A stretch of 64,000 nucleotides of DNA. Source: Aptenodytes patagonicus (Eukaryota > Chordata > Aves > Sphenisciformes > Spheniscidae). A model generated the notes under the pieces. It was not told where the DNA came from and did no database searches. It saw only the letters and a list, made by a program, of their open reading frames with translations. Position 1 is the stretch's first letter, and every line of letters starts with the position of its first letter. Below, piece by piece: positions 37,001-52,000 of the stretch. The stretch spans positions 18,169,464-18,233,463 of the forward strand of contig NC_134958.1 of assembly GCF_965638725.1 (NCBI RefSeq), in the 5' to 3' direction. Both the position numbers and the translations under genes were made by a program.

Positions 37001-40000
37001 TTATCTTCTTCAAGGAGAAAGATGTTTTTATATAATTCCTGCTTTGCCTGTTGTAAAACCACTTCCCAATGAAGCCTCCATAAACAGAGGTAAACAGAGC
37101 TGGCTGTACTTCCATACCAAACTTGCTCCATTCTGATATTCTCAATGAAGGGACGGAATAGCAACACATTCAGAACGGGACAGTGGAACCTCATCATTTA
37201 GCCTGCTTTGTTTTAGAAGGCATCATATTTATATCAGATATGAGACAGATTCACTATATTCTAATTAAATCCATTTTACCTATCACATTTGTTGTCATGA
37301 TGTAGCGATGTGAGTAATAACAAACCTGTAGTGGCATTGGGTCATCCGTAATAAAGGAAATCTTGAAGTTAGTGCAAACCAATTTGCCCCACAGGTCATA
37401 TTGACTTGTATCTGTTGCAATGCATTTTCTTACAAAATTTACTTCATTTACCACAATTTCACCTAAAACAGAAAAAGGGGAGGGGAAAAGAGAAGCCTAT
37501 ATAAATCTTGTAGGTACAACAATTCTAAGTCTGTAGTACCAGGAAACCCCTAACTCTTTACCTGTTTCAAGTTATACACCTCTTCTGGGTAAATCTGGAG
37601 TTTAACACCAATCCGGGGAAAAAAGAAAACTACCATTCTAAAGCAGACAATATTGTGCAGTAGTCAAAAAAAAAACCCAAACAACAACCCCCCACACAAA
37701 AAAAACCAAAAAAATTCCCCCAAAAAACACACACCGCTTTCCTTATACCCAGAGATCAAAGTCTGCAACTCTTCCCTACTAGAAATTCATTGGTTTGGAC
37801 AACACTGTCCTTTAAACGAAGGCATACATTCATGTACTTCAGCTAGTATTTATTTTAAAAACTGAAATTAGATGGCTATTGTTAAGTACTTCAGAGAGTT
37901 TTATGAACTTCATGAATTCAGAATAATCACTCCACATCTAGTTTTGCATTTATAAACAGATTTTCAGGTAATTTCATCGAAGAAAAACCAGAACGCAAAC
38001 ACATTAAACACTCCTCACCATTTCAAAGTTTCTACTGTGACTATCTAATGAAGGAGACCAACCATTTCCTTTTGCAAAACAGAAGATCCAAATGAAGAAA
38101 AAAAAATATTATGCTAATTGATCTGGGATGAAATAAAAAAGCATACAGGCAAATGAGACTGAGGACCATTTAAAAAGAAAAAGTAAATCACTACATATAA
38201 TGTTACTTTTTAGTTCCACAACAGAGGTTTCTGAAAGCTAAATAGTAATTTCATTCTTACTTCAGGAAATGAACTTGGTCATTTATTTTACTCCTGTATA
38301 GGGCTTTTGCTTCTGTCATCAGATCAATCACCTCTTTCTGCTGCTGTCTACCATAGTGTGAGAGTGGAAGTGTGTTCAAGAAAAGTATAACTTTATATTA
38401 GCTGTAGGTTTTTGTTTAAAAAAAGACCAAGGACTAAAGATTGCTAAAGCCTAATTTGCTCATAATAGGTTGGGCATATTTAGCCCCAGTTGCCCGAAAT
38501 GTCATCTCAGAGCGTCCTATGTTTTGCAAGAAAACAGTCAGTTCTTTGGGTGACTATAATGGCAGTAATCAGTTATCTGTATGCCCAATGAGTACAGATA
38601 TAGCTTTGAATAAATCTCCCATCTGTCTCCTGATCTAGAGAAGGTATTTTCCTCGGGTAGTTATCACTGCACCCAAGTAACCATGCATTCAAAGAACTGT
38701 CTTTAGCATTCCAAACACTTGAGCGGAAAGGCACCCTTTGCTAGTCTTGAGACCCAGTCTCTGTACATGCTCCTCATCTTAAACTATTTAGCTAAGCTGC
38801 CCTACTAGCTCTCTTGCGCCTAATATGATTAGGCATCAGCCTGGAAGTCACTAAGAGCAGCAGCAGAGTCCCTGCTTTTAGTTCAGTTGTGATAAACAGC
38901 TACAAAAATTTCTTGGACTAACTCTGTAGCCTTGAGCTGGCAGAATTATGTTGAGTATTCTGGGACCGTTTGAAGATGTAAGGGGACAAGTTTCATTGAC
39001 CTGTGGTTACCATGCATGCATAATCTATGCCAGAAGTGGCAAGAGTTGTGAAAATGCTCTATAGACAGATGTGCTGGAGCTTTAAAGTCTTTTCTCAAAC
39101 ATTACTAAACTGTGGTTAAATAAGCTTTTGAATTTGGAAAAAAAAAAAAAAATCTGATTCTGACAGCTTCAGTACAAATAAAGTTCAGCCAAGTCCACAG
39201 CAATTGAAAACAATGTCTTATAAACGGGGTACATGAGAATGACAAGCCCTACTTCTGTTAAACACTGTAATGAAAATGTTTCAATACTTTTAGCAGAGTC
39301 TGGCCTGAAACTTCTTAATGCCCAGCATTTTTTCTAATAAGCTATTTACTTAAATAACTGCAAAAGCCCAAACTTCTCACAGTTAGTATAAATCTTCAAC
39401 TATTCAATGTCGGGTTCCCAGTCACATTCTGCCTATGAAGCTTCCCCTCTCCACAAAATCAGTTGTTCTAAACCTAAAGAGTTTGTATTCTTCCCTCTCT
39501 CGGTACCTCTAGTGTATCACTGATTTTCTAATAAAAGATATGGAGAGCCAAATACACCATGAAATGAAGTGCAACTTCCATAGGTTTTTTTTTTCCCCCG
39601 TATAACATACTCTTCCCTGTTTTCAAGTGTAGTATTTTTTAGTATCACACAGGAGACACTCTTGCTAAAAGCACAAATTACTATTACCAAACTATTTCAG
39701 TACTTCATGTCTTTGATGCTACAAAACAGTAGAGAAATAAGAGATCCATGCAAACTTCTTCAATTTGAATCTACCACAGCTTAAAACATGCCTACTACCT
39801 CATTCTCTTTACCAAAGCCAGTCCTTTTTACTTCCCTCCTCCATTCCTCGTAATTGTGTGGCTACACTACAACATGTTAATACTAATTCTATTTTAGTGC
39901 AACTTCATTTATTCTCATTTCATCCAACACATATATTCTGGATTTTTTTGGCCTAGCTTCTCCTTTGCGCTCAAGGTTACAGCCCTAACACAGAACTGTC

Positions 40001-43000
40001 AGTTTTGAACCCAAGTATTATAATATGGCAAGACAGAGAGTGCATGCATACCGATTTCAACCGAAGGGTTTAAACATTTACAATGAAGCATGAGAAAGTT
40101 TGCAATGCAAATTTAATAGATGCAATTTTCAAAAGCCTCTAGAAACTGAACTTTTTTTTTTTACATGCAGGTTTGGAATTTTATATTGACCCAGCTTTTA
40201 TCCCTCATTTGGTTGTCTATAATGAGCAATATAAAAAGGTGCAAACCTTCCAAACTTAACTCAAATTTAGGAAAGTCGATAAACAACCTAAGTAGTACGC
40301 GTTGGTCTTGCACAATGAACCCTTCTTGTATTTGTAGTTGAGTAGGTGATTTTTCTATACAAGTGTCAACAACAGAGCTATTCAGAGATATTACACTGCA
40401 CATTTTTACAATGTAGCTGCTGCTTTTTTCCAGTAAAGGGTCACAAGCTGTTCCAGACACGGAACAGCAGTCAACACTTCCATGTGACTCGAACAGTCAA
40501 AGAATGATCTCAGGAGACAAAAGCAGTTTGTTTAAACTCTGACAGGAAACCAGAAGAAAAATTACAGGTTGCCACCCTTACGTATAAAGCCTAATCATGT
40601 TTAATAAAAATATTTCTACATTGAATACATGAATCACAAAAACAACACAAGAAATTGAAGGACCTATCTAGCTAATACACCTTCCACTTAACACACAGCC
40701 TCAGAAACTGTTAAACTTCAGAAAAATTCTGCTAAATCTCCCAAAAGCACATGCAATTTGACCGTTTCATATTTTGGATGTTAAGAGAATTCACGGTATA
40801 TATCTAGTCCACCATAACGCATAATCCACCACAATCCAATTAAAATTCAGAAAGCAGAGCATGCACGCATGGGAATTGGAGACAACAGAGGCATGACTAA
40901 AACCGCTGAATTCAGTGATCAGCAGAATGAGTGATCAACAGGTATCACAGCTGTTGCGCAACAGCACCAATTTTGTCTCCCCAGCCCGCAGTCATACCAA
41001 GTGAGTCTGGTCTAGGCTTCAGGGCAATTTATTTCTGCAAAATTTGAAAACACAATCCCTAATCAGCAAGATGCTAAAATAAAGGATGTTCTGCACCATT
41101 TTGCCTACTACTAAACAATTTTTTTGTCATTTTTGGTGCCATGCCTCACAGGATGAAGTTTAAATTTTGTTTATTCATAAGAAGGTAGTAGCTTGTAACT
41201 TACTATCAGGAACTCTGGATCTAATTACCTGCATACATGCAGATCACACAAAATACCTAAAACATTTTCTTAGCTGTTTTGTGTATTTTGGGTCAGTTTT
41301 ATCACTAGTTGTTATCAATAACAGGGCAATCAGATAATAAGTAAATTTGATAGATCTGAAAAACCAAGCAAGAACTGCTAGAATTAGGACTGCATTAGAA
41401 CTTGTAATTGGAAGTTTCCATATTTTCTCTAGAGACAAGGGTCTGGATTCTTTATAGCAGTAGGAGATACATAAATAATCCTCTTTCATCTATACAGCCA
41501 GTTCTCATGTTTGCTATTTTAAGATTCTGTATTATCTTAGCTTAAAATTCAAGAAACATGCCAACAAGGAAAGAGACCTCAAGTATTTCCCAGGTTTTCA
41601 GTTGCTCACTGAAGCAGTTGCCAAACCCTTCCATCCAAAAGTTTCTAGCAGTTTTACTGCCTATGAATACAGAAGGAATACAGCAGAACAGCGTATCCGA
41701 AAACCTTAGTTTTCAGGGAAGAAGGCTGGTTGAATAGCATCTAGGACCACAGCCTTACTAACGTATGAGGTGAAATAGACTGAACAGTATTCAACAAATC
41801 TAACAATACTGACTGAATGCAAAAATGCTGCACAATGAAATAAAGTAACTGAGCAGTTTACAAGGTGAGATATTTATACTGTATTGTATATATATACACA
41901 CATACACACACATCTATATCAATACATACACAGAGAGACAGAGCATGCGCACACATGCATATATACATATGTTAGAACACTAACATACAATATTTCTAGC
42001 ACATTAAGAACTTGATACTTGCTAGAGGCAATGAATGGCTGAAATCAGACTCCATAAATGAATAATGCAAATCCTACAGGCTCAAGAAGTTTGCAGGTAC
42101 CCTACATATTGCTAAAGGAGCTTTTTCAATGCTGTACTAGAAGCATAAGAATAGATTTATTAGTATAAACTTTCTTTAATGAGCATTGAAGTTCTAAATC
42201 AAAATCTGAGTATGTTTAGTGTACGTTCAAGGTCTAATAGACATAAGAACAATAGAGGGTATTAAGTACTTTATGTAGTCATGTAATTCCTACCTAAATT
42301 CATAAAATCCTAGCAGCTGAATAGACTCATGAAACTAAACCCCTGTTCCTCATTTATGCTGCTTAAACCCAATTAAGACAACAGGAAAAACAGCTTGTTT
42401 ATGTGAAAGATAGTCTAAAAACTTCACAATAGAAAAGCTAAAGTTAATTCAAGTAGCCATTTAACCATTAAAAATGTGTATTAATGAGCTCACTTGTATT
42501 TAGAAAGATCTAAGTCTAAAACTGCTCCAAAATGATTGGCAAATAATTAACTTGTATAGATTTCTGAGTAAGAATTTCCAATAAAAACTTCATTAATAAG
42601 TAACTAAAATCTAGAACATCTTCACCCATTTAGCAGCCTTTTCTTAGCTGTTCTCTTGTAGAGAGAATACCAAAATTGTATGAGTTTATTAGTATGCGCC
42701 AAGCATTTAGATGTAAATGTCTCTAATCCGCTTCTAAATGAATCTTCTGTTCAGTGTGCTCAGCCACTTCCAAACTTAAGAAAAAACTATTTTTCAAGCT
42801 CATGAAATAATTGTCTTTTATCTCTTTTCTTATTTTCATGAGCTCTTACAATGTATTTAAGGATTTAAGGTATATGAAGACAAAAAAAGCTGCATACTAG
42901 TGTAGATACCACCCATCTTTTTTTCCCCCAACTATTTTCCAATACTTTCACAATTAGTTAAAAAATAGACTACATTTAATTTTCTGTACATCTGCAAAAA

Positions 43001-46000
43001 AATAAAAACAAAGTAAAAATGTTGTTCCAAAAGGACAGCTCAATACTGTGATTATTGGAGAATGAAAAACAATTTGGATGTATTCTAATTGCATTAATTT
43101 TTAGTAGGAGAACCTGGGATTTCTGTCAAAAAACAACTCTAACCACTGCTTGGAGAGTGGTGTGCTTTAAATGCACAGTACCAAAAGAGTTTGCTTTGCC
43201 AATCTGATTAGAAAAATTGTTATTAAAATATCATATACGAATATTGTACAGTTTCTCTAGTGTGCTAACAAACAGAAAAAGAGAAAGAGCATGACAAGAG
43301 CTTAGCTAAATTTTAGAAATGCTCAGTAAGGAAAAAAGTAGCAAAAAACCAAAAAAGACTTCTTAGTAAAAGCCTTCAAAGAACAACTATTCTTTTCCCA
43401 TGCACAATAACAAGATTAAAATCAGTATTTGTCCAATAATGGCTAATCTTTGTGAACCTTGCAAAAGAAACTGACCACAGGAAGGATCTGAAAAGATAAC
43501 TGCTTTTCTGAACTGGGATGGGATGCTCCACAAAAGCTTCCCCCACACCGCAGAAACACAGCGAAGGACAGAAGAACGTAGAGCAGGCAACCAACAGGAG
43601 TTCTCACGGCAAGAAAGGAACAACCATCGTGAGCAAGGCCCTCATTAGCAACTAGATCCAAACCAAAGTATTGCAGTAGATTAAAAAGCTGATCATGCTT
43701 ACAGAGCTGCTTTAATCCAGCAACTTGTATTACCCCTAAAATGAAAACAGTTCCATATTCAACATTCATTCCCACCTCAACCCTTGTGCTGGCACTGCCA
43801 TTTGTGAAAGACTTTGTTAGTTACATCAGAGAATTGATCCAGCTGAAAATAATTGTAACCATGTATTTTTCTTCCTTTTTTGTCAGTCCTGATTTCATCT
43901 GAATTAGCTCTCTGATCTGGCTTGTTCTTTGGTTCCACAAAAAAGTGTCAGCACCAAGTAGCTAATAGGAAGACACACCTGTGATGAGAAAAATGGAATA
44001 ATAAACAGCTCCTCCTGGCACCAGTATGTATTTTTAGGCCAAATTAAAATAACCCTATCACCAAAAACCCCCAAAAAAGGTTTTAGTAATGATTTGGTCA
44101 GAGTTCTGTAACATGAACAACAGACAAGCCAGTGAGGAGGGAGAGTGTTTTGTGTTTTGCATATTTTTAGTCTGGCTACATAAACTAGAGATTCCCAAAG
44201 CCTGACTTTGCCTAAACAATATAATCAGTAACAATTTGAGAGGACTGCGGTTTTCAGCCTGTTATTTTATAACTACATCACCAATACAAGTTACAGATGC
44301 TGTTCTGAACTTGTAATATATTACTGGGTCTAGCTTCAATTACTCAGGTTTGGCTTAATAAATAAACCAATACAGAAACACATGTTCCTTAGAAATTACT
44401 TCGCTGAAGACTTACTTCATTGGAAGCAAATATAATTGCCAGGAGACAAAAACTCCAGTAGTTTGGTCAGCTGACAATTCAGAATCTACCATTTTATCCC
44501 CTTTCTGGACTTTAATGACTTGTGGCATTAAACGTATGTGGGACAGAGCGGGCAGAAACCAATTACTTTGGAACTGTTTTGCAGAATGCACATGGCAGAA
44601 ACATTAGAATATTTAATTTTAAAGCATGTTGATCCTTCTACCTTTAAAGAAGGATTTCCATATTGCCCTACAGCTCATCTGTTGCAAATAGGAAAGTATT
44701 TTTGTAGATATTTACAAATACTTAAAATATATTACTAGTCAGAAACTTTAAGAAATGCCCTCTATGTATTCATAACAAAGAAGGCAGAATAAAGCGACTC
44801 CATTCAGTAAAATTCACTTGTAAGACTGTATCTGGAACTTAGATTCTACACGCAGACTGCCTTGGTAGTACTTATATCATGCCAATCCTTAAAAAAAGCA
44901 AAACCAAAAACAAAACAAGCAGTTAACTGAACCCAAAGCATGCCTGAAAATTTACTTTGAGTCAAACAAACAAAAAAGCTATAATAGAGTATTACTATAT
45001 ACTTACTGTAAGTGATGCCTCATTTATTCTAAATATAAGTCAAATGCTTGGTTTATTTTTAAATTTCTTGCAGTATGAAAGATTAGTTTGCAGAAAACTG
45101 CTGTTTCAGATTTCAAATCTAGAACTTGAAATCTCATAATTTATTTAAATAAAACTTTTGGTAATCATCTTGTTACAGACCGCCCAAAAAACCTTTTTTT
45201 TTTTAATTCTACTTTAGAAAAGCTTTAGGGGATTGTATTACTTTCCAAATTGCCATTCTGATTTTCTAATATGGCCATTCTGAAATGTTGAAAATAATTT
45301 CATGCTCTTGTATGACACTGATTCCTGAAAACAAGTTGAAATTACAAAGCTATTTCACTTACTTGTCTAATATCACATGCTAACTTTAAAAACAAACAAA
45401 CTTTTACAGTAACATTTCAATTTCAAATAAGAAACTTGGTGCAGGGAAAAACCCCTAACCCTGCAATATGATGTCTTAATCAGCTGCCCAATGAGTAAGA
45501 GAGCCTTGGCTAGCACACCACAACACTGGAAATGAGAATCAACAACTGAATATGCTTTGGAAACAATCAGAAACTGACTTCATACAAATTCTATTCAGTT
45601 ATTATCAGCATTGACAGGCTATCACTACTCACCATCAACAGATGAACATCCTTAACAGATCAAGCAATACCTACTTGAATATCAACAACTCATTCCAGAA
45701 ATATACATGGAAAAAGGCACTGACAGCAACAGCATTACTACTTGTACCAAGCAATTAAACAATCCCAGTTTCCCCTTTGAGGTGTGAAATCAAAATGATT
45801 CCTAATACACAAGAAAGGCAGACCTGAAATCTCTGGGGTTACACACTAACCTCACTAACTTGGTCCCTATTTCTTACCCCCACCCCCCCCCGTCACAGTG
45901 CTGGCATCATGCACTCGCATTGCAACACCATGACCTCTGTTCTCCAGCTCTGGGACACCACAAACCAAACAAAAATGCCAAGAAAGAGGTGCAGGGGTTC

Positions 46001-49000
46001 AAAGCAGTCAGGAGTGAACATACCTGGGGTACTAACACACAAGCGTGCCTCACCAAAAAGTGTACTTTCCTTCTCCTATCACAAGATGTGTTGCAGCTGC
46101 TCTGGAACACATGACTTAATGTACTAAGGATTTGCAGAAAGCAGGAAAAAAAATAGAAAAAGAGCTGGGAGCTAACTTGCAAGACAATCAGACACATCTA
46201 AAAGATTAAAACTTTCCATGATACAGTCGTAAAAACCTCCCACAATTAAATTTCTACAGTCACTTGCCTATCTAAGGGCAACATGTATACAAGAAAAGCA
46301 AACCAAAACCAAAAATCAGGTGGTAAAGCCTGGTGGTAAAGATTGGCATTATTAGATAAAAACCAAATATATCCAGTGGCGAAAATCTTGAACACGGTAT
46401 GTAATTTTACCTCAACAAGAAGACGGCATAACTGGAAAATGTTCAGAGGTAATGAAAAGGATGATTAAAGATATGGAAAGCTTCCTTCTTAGGACCAACT
46501 AAGACAACTAAGCTAGAGGAAAGCAAAACGGAGCAGACATACGACACAAGTCTGAAAATCATGAGTCACATGGAATGGGGGAATACAGCTTGACATTTGC
46601 TGTGTCATGCAAGAACTAGGATTTATCCAAAGACACTAGATGGTGGTAAGTTCAGAACAACAAACAAAGGTAATTTGTAACATCATATAATTAAACTGCT
46701 GAACTCCTTACCAGATGAAGCTGTGGGTGATAGAAGTTTACATGGCCACAGAAAGCAATTGGATAAATTCATGTAAGAAAAATCCAGCAAAAGGAATGAA
46801 ATATGATAACACTGTCTCTATGATGCTCTGTAACTCCTCACTTGGATCTCCCCATTACGTTACTCTAAGAGGAAAGTCCCCATGCCACACATTGAAGGCA
46901 GCGGGGAGGACAGAACAAGCAGCTGGGAGTGCTGCTTGTCCTGTTCGTTCTTCTTCCTGTGTGCCTGCTGGAGGACACCGTCAGCCAGAGGTGACATCTG
47001 ACCCGGTCCAGCTGTGCTCATGACATGTTTATAAACCCACCACAGGTGTGATCGCACCCCAATGATGGCACTGAAATTGACTGCTACGATCTGAGCACGA
47101 AAAACATGTTGCAGGCACAAGAGACTATGAATAACTGCTTTGCAACAGCAGCTCACCACCAATATTCCTTTAACTTGCCTTAACACGAGCAAGCTTTAAA
47201 GACAAAAAAAAATACTGTTCTAATTCAGTTTACTTCTATAATTTTACTGTATAAACTTTTAAAAACAAAAACAACTAAACCATTTCTAGCTGCTTTGTAA
47301 AAACTTACAAGTAACAGCTACTAACTTAATCTACTAGCAAATTAGTATACTGAGCAACACTTTAAAGTAATTACTACAAGTGGGTATTAAGATTCAGGAA
47401 GAACAATCCTCTCCTCACACTTAATCAGATGTTCCATTAGTTATATAATCTCCTGCAGAACATCCTGTGTGAGCAACAGTGAGGACCCTTTCGCCTGATC
47501 TTGCCTAAACCACAGTGCGGCACTGCTTACAGTACAGACACTGGACTGGTTCATTATCCATCCAGGTATTGCACCTCCGCACACTGCTTTGCCATTCAAA
47601 TCATGAAAACAGACACTGCATTACATTCCAGTTATCTTGTCCAAGGTTTTTGAATGCTTAAGTTGATGTCTCAAAAACACTACAGACATTGTTATGGAAA
47701 ATTGATTACCAGAACAAAACACACTTTCAAGTTTAACTTCAACTTCATTCTCCCCTAAAGTACACAAGCTAATTTCCTGCTAGCTAGGCAAGGCACTTTA
47801 ACAGACTGACTGGTAGACTACCTGCTATTTCACCATTTGTCCTCTTTGACATGCTTATAAAACAAGCTATGCAAACAAACAAAGGAAAAAAGTGAAACTG
47901 TTACACAGGCCAACTCTTCAACTAACTGCAAAAACTCTTAATCAGACAGCTACACTAAGAGAACAGAACTGCAGAAAGAAAAAGAAAACATTTTTATAAC
48001 TACATCTTAAACCTGTATCATGTGTTTTGGAATGAAATTATACCAAATTCTATAAAATTATTTGCTTTTCCCTACTGCAGTATCAGTATTATCACTTATA
48101 ACCAAGGTTTTTACTTGCTTGAAATTATGCTAGTTGCTTTTCCTAATACACCATCCTCCTCAGGGCACACTGTTCCATGAGAATGCAGGCTTTTGTTCCA
48201 AAAGCTGAAGAGATGCGTCTCTATTCCTCTGGGCACCAGAGGAAACTTTAAAAACAAACTCTACAGGTTAAAAGTTGATTCCAATGTAAATTACAATTTT
48301 ATTTATTTTTTAATAAAAACCTCCTCATTTTGTAACCTGACTCATTATTTCCATGTCTGGAACTCCCTCTCCTAACCTCCACTGCACAGAAATACAAGTT
48401 AGACAGTAGGGTATTTAGCTACTTTGGAATTTCAATTTTTAGTAAGCTACTCCCTCAAAGTAACTATGTTTTAGGAATCAAAAGCTTTAATACAACTATT
48501 TGCAGTTTTCTAAGATTACTAAGGCCAGTAACCGCTTGCGCTAATATAATTTAATTGCAAAAGAACTCCTTAAAAACTCCACCAATTAAAGCAGCATAAT
48601 AAACATTCAGCCGCTCAGGTTTAACTCTGTTCCTGAGAGCAAAAGCAATTTCACATAACTATTAAGGATATTAGGAATGCCATACTCAAACTGTACGTGC
48701 AAGGGAGTACAACTCAGCCTTAATATAATTAAATGAGTTGGAATTTGGCCAGAAACTTGGGTTATGACAAATCCAAAAGCCAGTCTATCCAACAGTACAA
48801 CGTGTACTTGTTTATACACTTTTCTACTGCACCATTTGATGACAGAAACAAACAAAAAAAAATGTATTTAGGCCAGTGCTTAACTTTAAACAGGAAGAGT
48901 TTCATTTAAGTAATTTAAAAAAAGTCACTTCTAAACTCCCCCCCACCCTCATACAGACTGATGCTCACAAAAATGAAAAGATTCTGTCGCAGCTACTCTG

Positions 49001-52000
49001 TGGCTGTACAGAGCAGTGAATTTTATTATGAAATAATTCAAAATAACACCTTAGAATGATGTGGAAGTGGAAATTTTAATTCTGTGGTGAGTCATACTCT
49101 TTCAATCAGTTTCTATATAACCTGGGGCAACTTACTACAAATGTCCCAAACCCCATGAAATGTTGATTTCAAAGATAGTGCAGACAAGGGAAATGATGCA
49201 AACACGGGATAAATATAAGCCAGTTGAGAAAAACAAACCCAGTCAGCACCATTTTAAGTGTACTTCGGAGTTTCACAAATAAAGAATGAACCACACTGCA
49301 AAACGTTACTGCACAGAAGTTGTTTTCTATAACTGCTCACGCACGTGTCCCACAGGAAAGGCAAGATGTGTTACATTTTGAGAAAAGCAATCTCATACTG
49401 CCCTGCAGTTTCTGTGGAATGTCTCAGAGAAGAACATGCAGTCACTTCCTTGTGAGTCAAAGACCTTGGATGAATATCAACTGCAACATAACCAGTAAGA
49501 TGCCAAGTGGTAAGCAGACGTTTTGCAAGCATAAAAATATAACTATTTCAAATACTGAGCAATCTTAGCAATGTATTTTAAGGTATTTATACCTCAAGCA
49601 AAATCTGTATTATTATGTTTCATGCAGAGTGTCAGCCAGTTAGTTGTTACTTCCTCTTTCAGTTGAACCTCTTCCACACTATTTCAGCCTCTTAAGCTTA
49701 AGGTACCTCACTGGACAGTGTCACATATCAATTAGTACTGCTTAATTAACAACAGTCCCATATAAAGCAATGACAGAAATAATTTTTTAAGAGTAACTTG
49801 TTTATTCGATTGATCACTTTGAAAGTTAACGTGTTTTATCAACTTAGACAACATGATAGCAATAGCTTCCTACATTAGTATATGTGTGTAAATTCATATT
49901 TGTTAACATATCATCTGAATGCTAAGAAAAAAATGCAGTATACCATTGTTTTAAACTCAAAATTACCCTTAGAAACAGCAAGCCAAATTTATTACTGCCA
50001 TGTACAGTTTGCAATGAAAGTAATCTTGAGAACAGTAGATCATTCCTTTGGTATCTGAAAAAGGCTTTTAGAAATCCTCGTTGATCAAAATGTCATTTAC
50101 CAAAGATGATTTCTTATTTAAAATGTGGAAGTCATGAATATCCTACATTTTTATAAATAAGTAATTATGAACAATAATAAAAACATTGCTTTTGTCATCC
50201 ACACACTAAAAAGGTTATTCTGCATAGGTTTAAAGACACTTACAAATTCCAAAATTATGTAACAGTTGCATATTCAGTAAGAGTAAATGAATAAAGATGG
50301 CATTAGAAGTTTTCCAATAGACAGAAGTCAATCATACCTACCTACTGGAAATTCTATGAATATATAAAATAAAGGAAGACTACAACACATGCTATGGTAG
50401 TGGGTTCTGCACACAGGTAAAGGTCTGACTATCTGACAAAAATATAATTATTAGTAGTCTTCCAAAGGGTGTCATAAATGTTACAAAACTTACAATGGTT
50501 TCATTTCAAAAACTCGCAATAAAACCAAGACATTATTCTACACATACTAAAGCATTACACAAGCAAAATTGTCTATGTATTTATTTAGTGTTTCAGGCAG
50601 GTTGGAACAATTTTCTACAGACACAAATATCATTAGATTTTTCTACTTAGAAGTAGAAAAATATATTAGAAGTTATATTCCCTCAAGGAACGTGCTAAGA
50701 TTAAAATATACCAAAATCGATAATCACAGTAAAATAAGGAAAACTATTTACATTTTACCAATTCTATTATAATAAATGAAAGGCTTAAATATATCCTTGT
50801 TGGGGTATCTGTCAAATTCCTGATTTATGCCTACCTGGCAGAAGTACTGGTTCCAGTTTTTTAATCCTTGGTTCTGACGCTATATGGTCTTCAGCCTGAA
50901 GAAAAAAAAAAAAACAACAGAATTTACTTAAGAATCAGAAATTTACAGTCAGACACAAGTCTGATCTATTTGGGCGAAGGAGAAAGTTCTTCTTTTAACT
51001 TAAAAAGCTGATCTTAAAGAGCTAGAATCCAATCATAGCAACAGTTTTCTGTAAAGATATTAACATTTTTGTGTACATTTAGCTTTGTACCAGAAGAATA
51101 ATGTGATATTTAAAGTGCTAATGTTTAACTAATTGTGTAATCTAGGCTATAACAAGTCACAGGATGAACAAAAAACAATTTGGCTTGACATTCCATAAAG
51201 GCTCAAGTCCTACAACAAGCTTTACACAGATATGGACGGTCAAGTTTGCAGAAAACTCTCTACCACCTTTTAAGATGCATGACTTTCCAACACAGGAAAA
51301 CTTTCCAAAAAAACCAAGGCCTAGAACACATACATGCTTACTTGCATTTTAATTCCAAACCTTAAAAATAAAAATACTTCTATAAAAAGACCGGAACCTT
51401 CAGTGAAATAACCTTAAGGCCTATGGTTCCTACGTTGACAGTGATACTGCCATTTCCCAGGACTAGGAATATCCAGAACTATGTTGCATCGACATTTCAC
51501 TTTTACCAAGAAACTGTGAAAAAGCAAAAATGAGTCAACATGTCAAACATGTTGCTAGAAGAGGTCCTGCCTTGTCTAAAATAAAGAAATAAAAATTACA
51601 CGCTGTCAAGTGCACACCCAGACTACACAAAAAATCCTGGTGGTTGTACTAGATATACTTGATACTATATGCGCTGTATATAGTATTCTACTATACATAC
51701 TTGACTTTCTTATTTATGCCATCAGCCAAGTTTTAAATGTGAAACGATGGCTACAGTGAGAGTTTAATTATTTGCATAACAGACAAGCACCAGCTGTTTT
51801 CTCCTCAAAGTATTCCACAGTGCGAACGTGGGTAACACCGCTCCCACCCAGCACAAAGAGGAAAGCGAGTCCAAACACACGAAGCATTATTCATAACTTT
51901 CCAAAATAATCTCACATTGGCCGGTTTTAATCAACGCAAGGCTTTATTTTGATAAAAGTTCTGCTCCTCGACCAACGTTTGGGCTTGCCACCAGCATACG

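Larger units (their letters stand above)
37463..50834 (-). other. MTMR10 intron 2 (13.4 kb)
   Basis: The largest intron. It holds an A/C-rich tract (37663-37735), a CA/TA microsatellite (41884-41965), an old CR1 (about 46400-46850) and, directly after it, a 16-bp hairpin (46908-46946). Open frames up to 110 codons are scattered and unrelated to any family I know. No alternative promoter or exon is evident. Confidence 0.8.

Noticed and set aside
49080..49165. Possible MIR fragment (ACCTGGGGCAACTTACTAC)
   Set aside because: Only one short block matches and the rest of the SINE pattern is missing.
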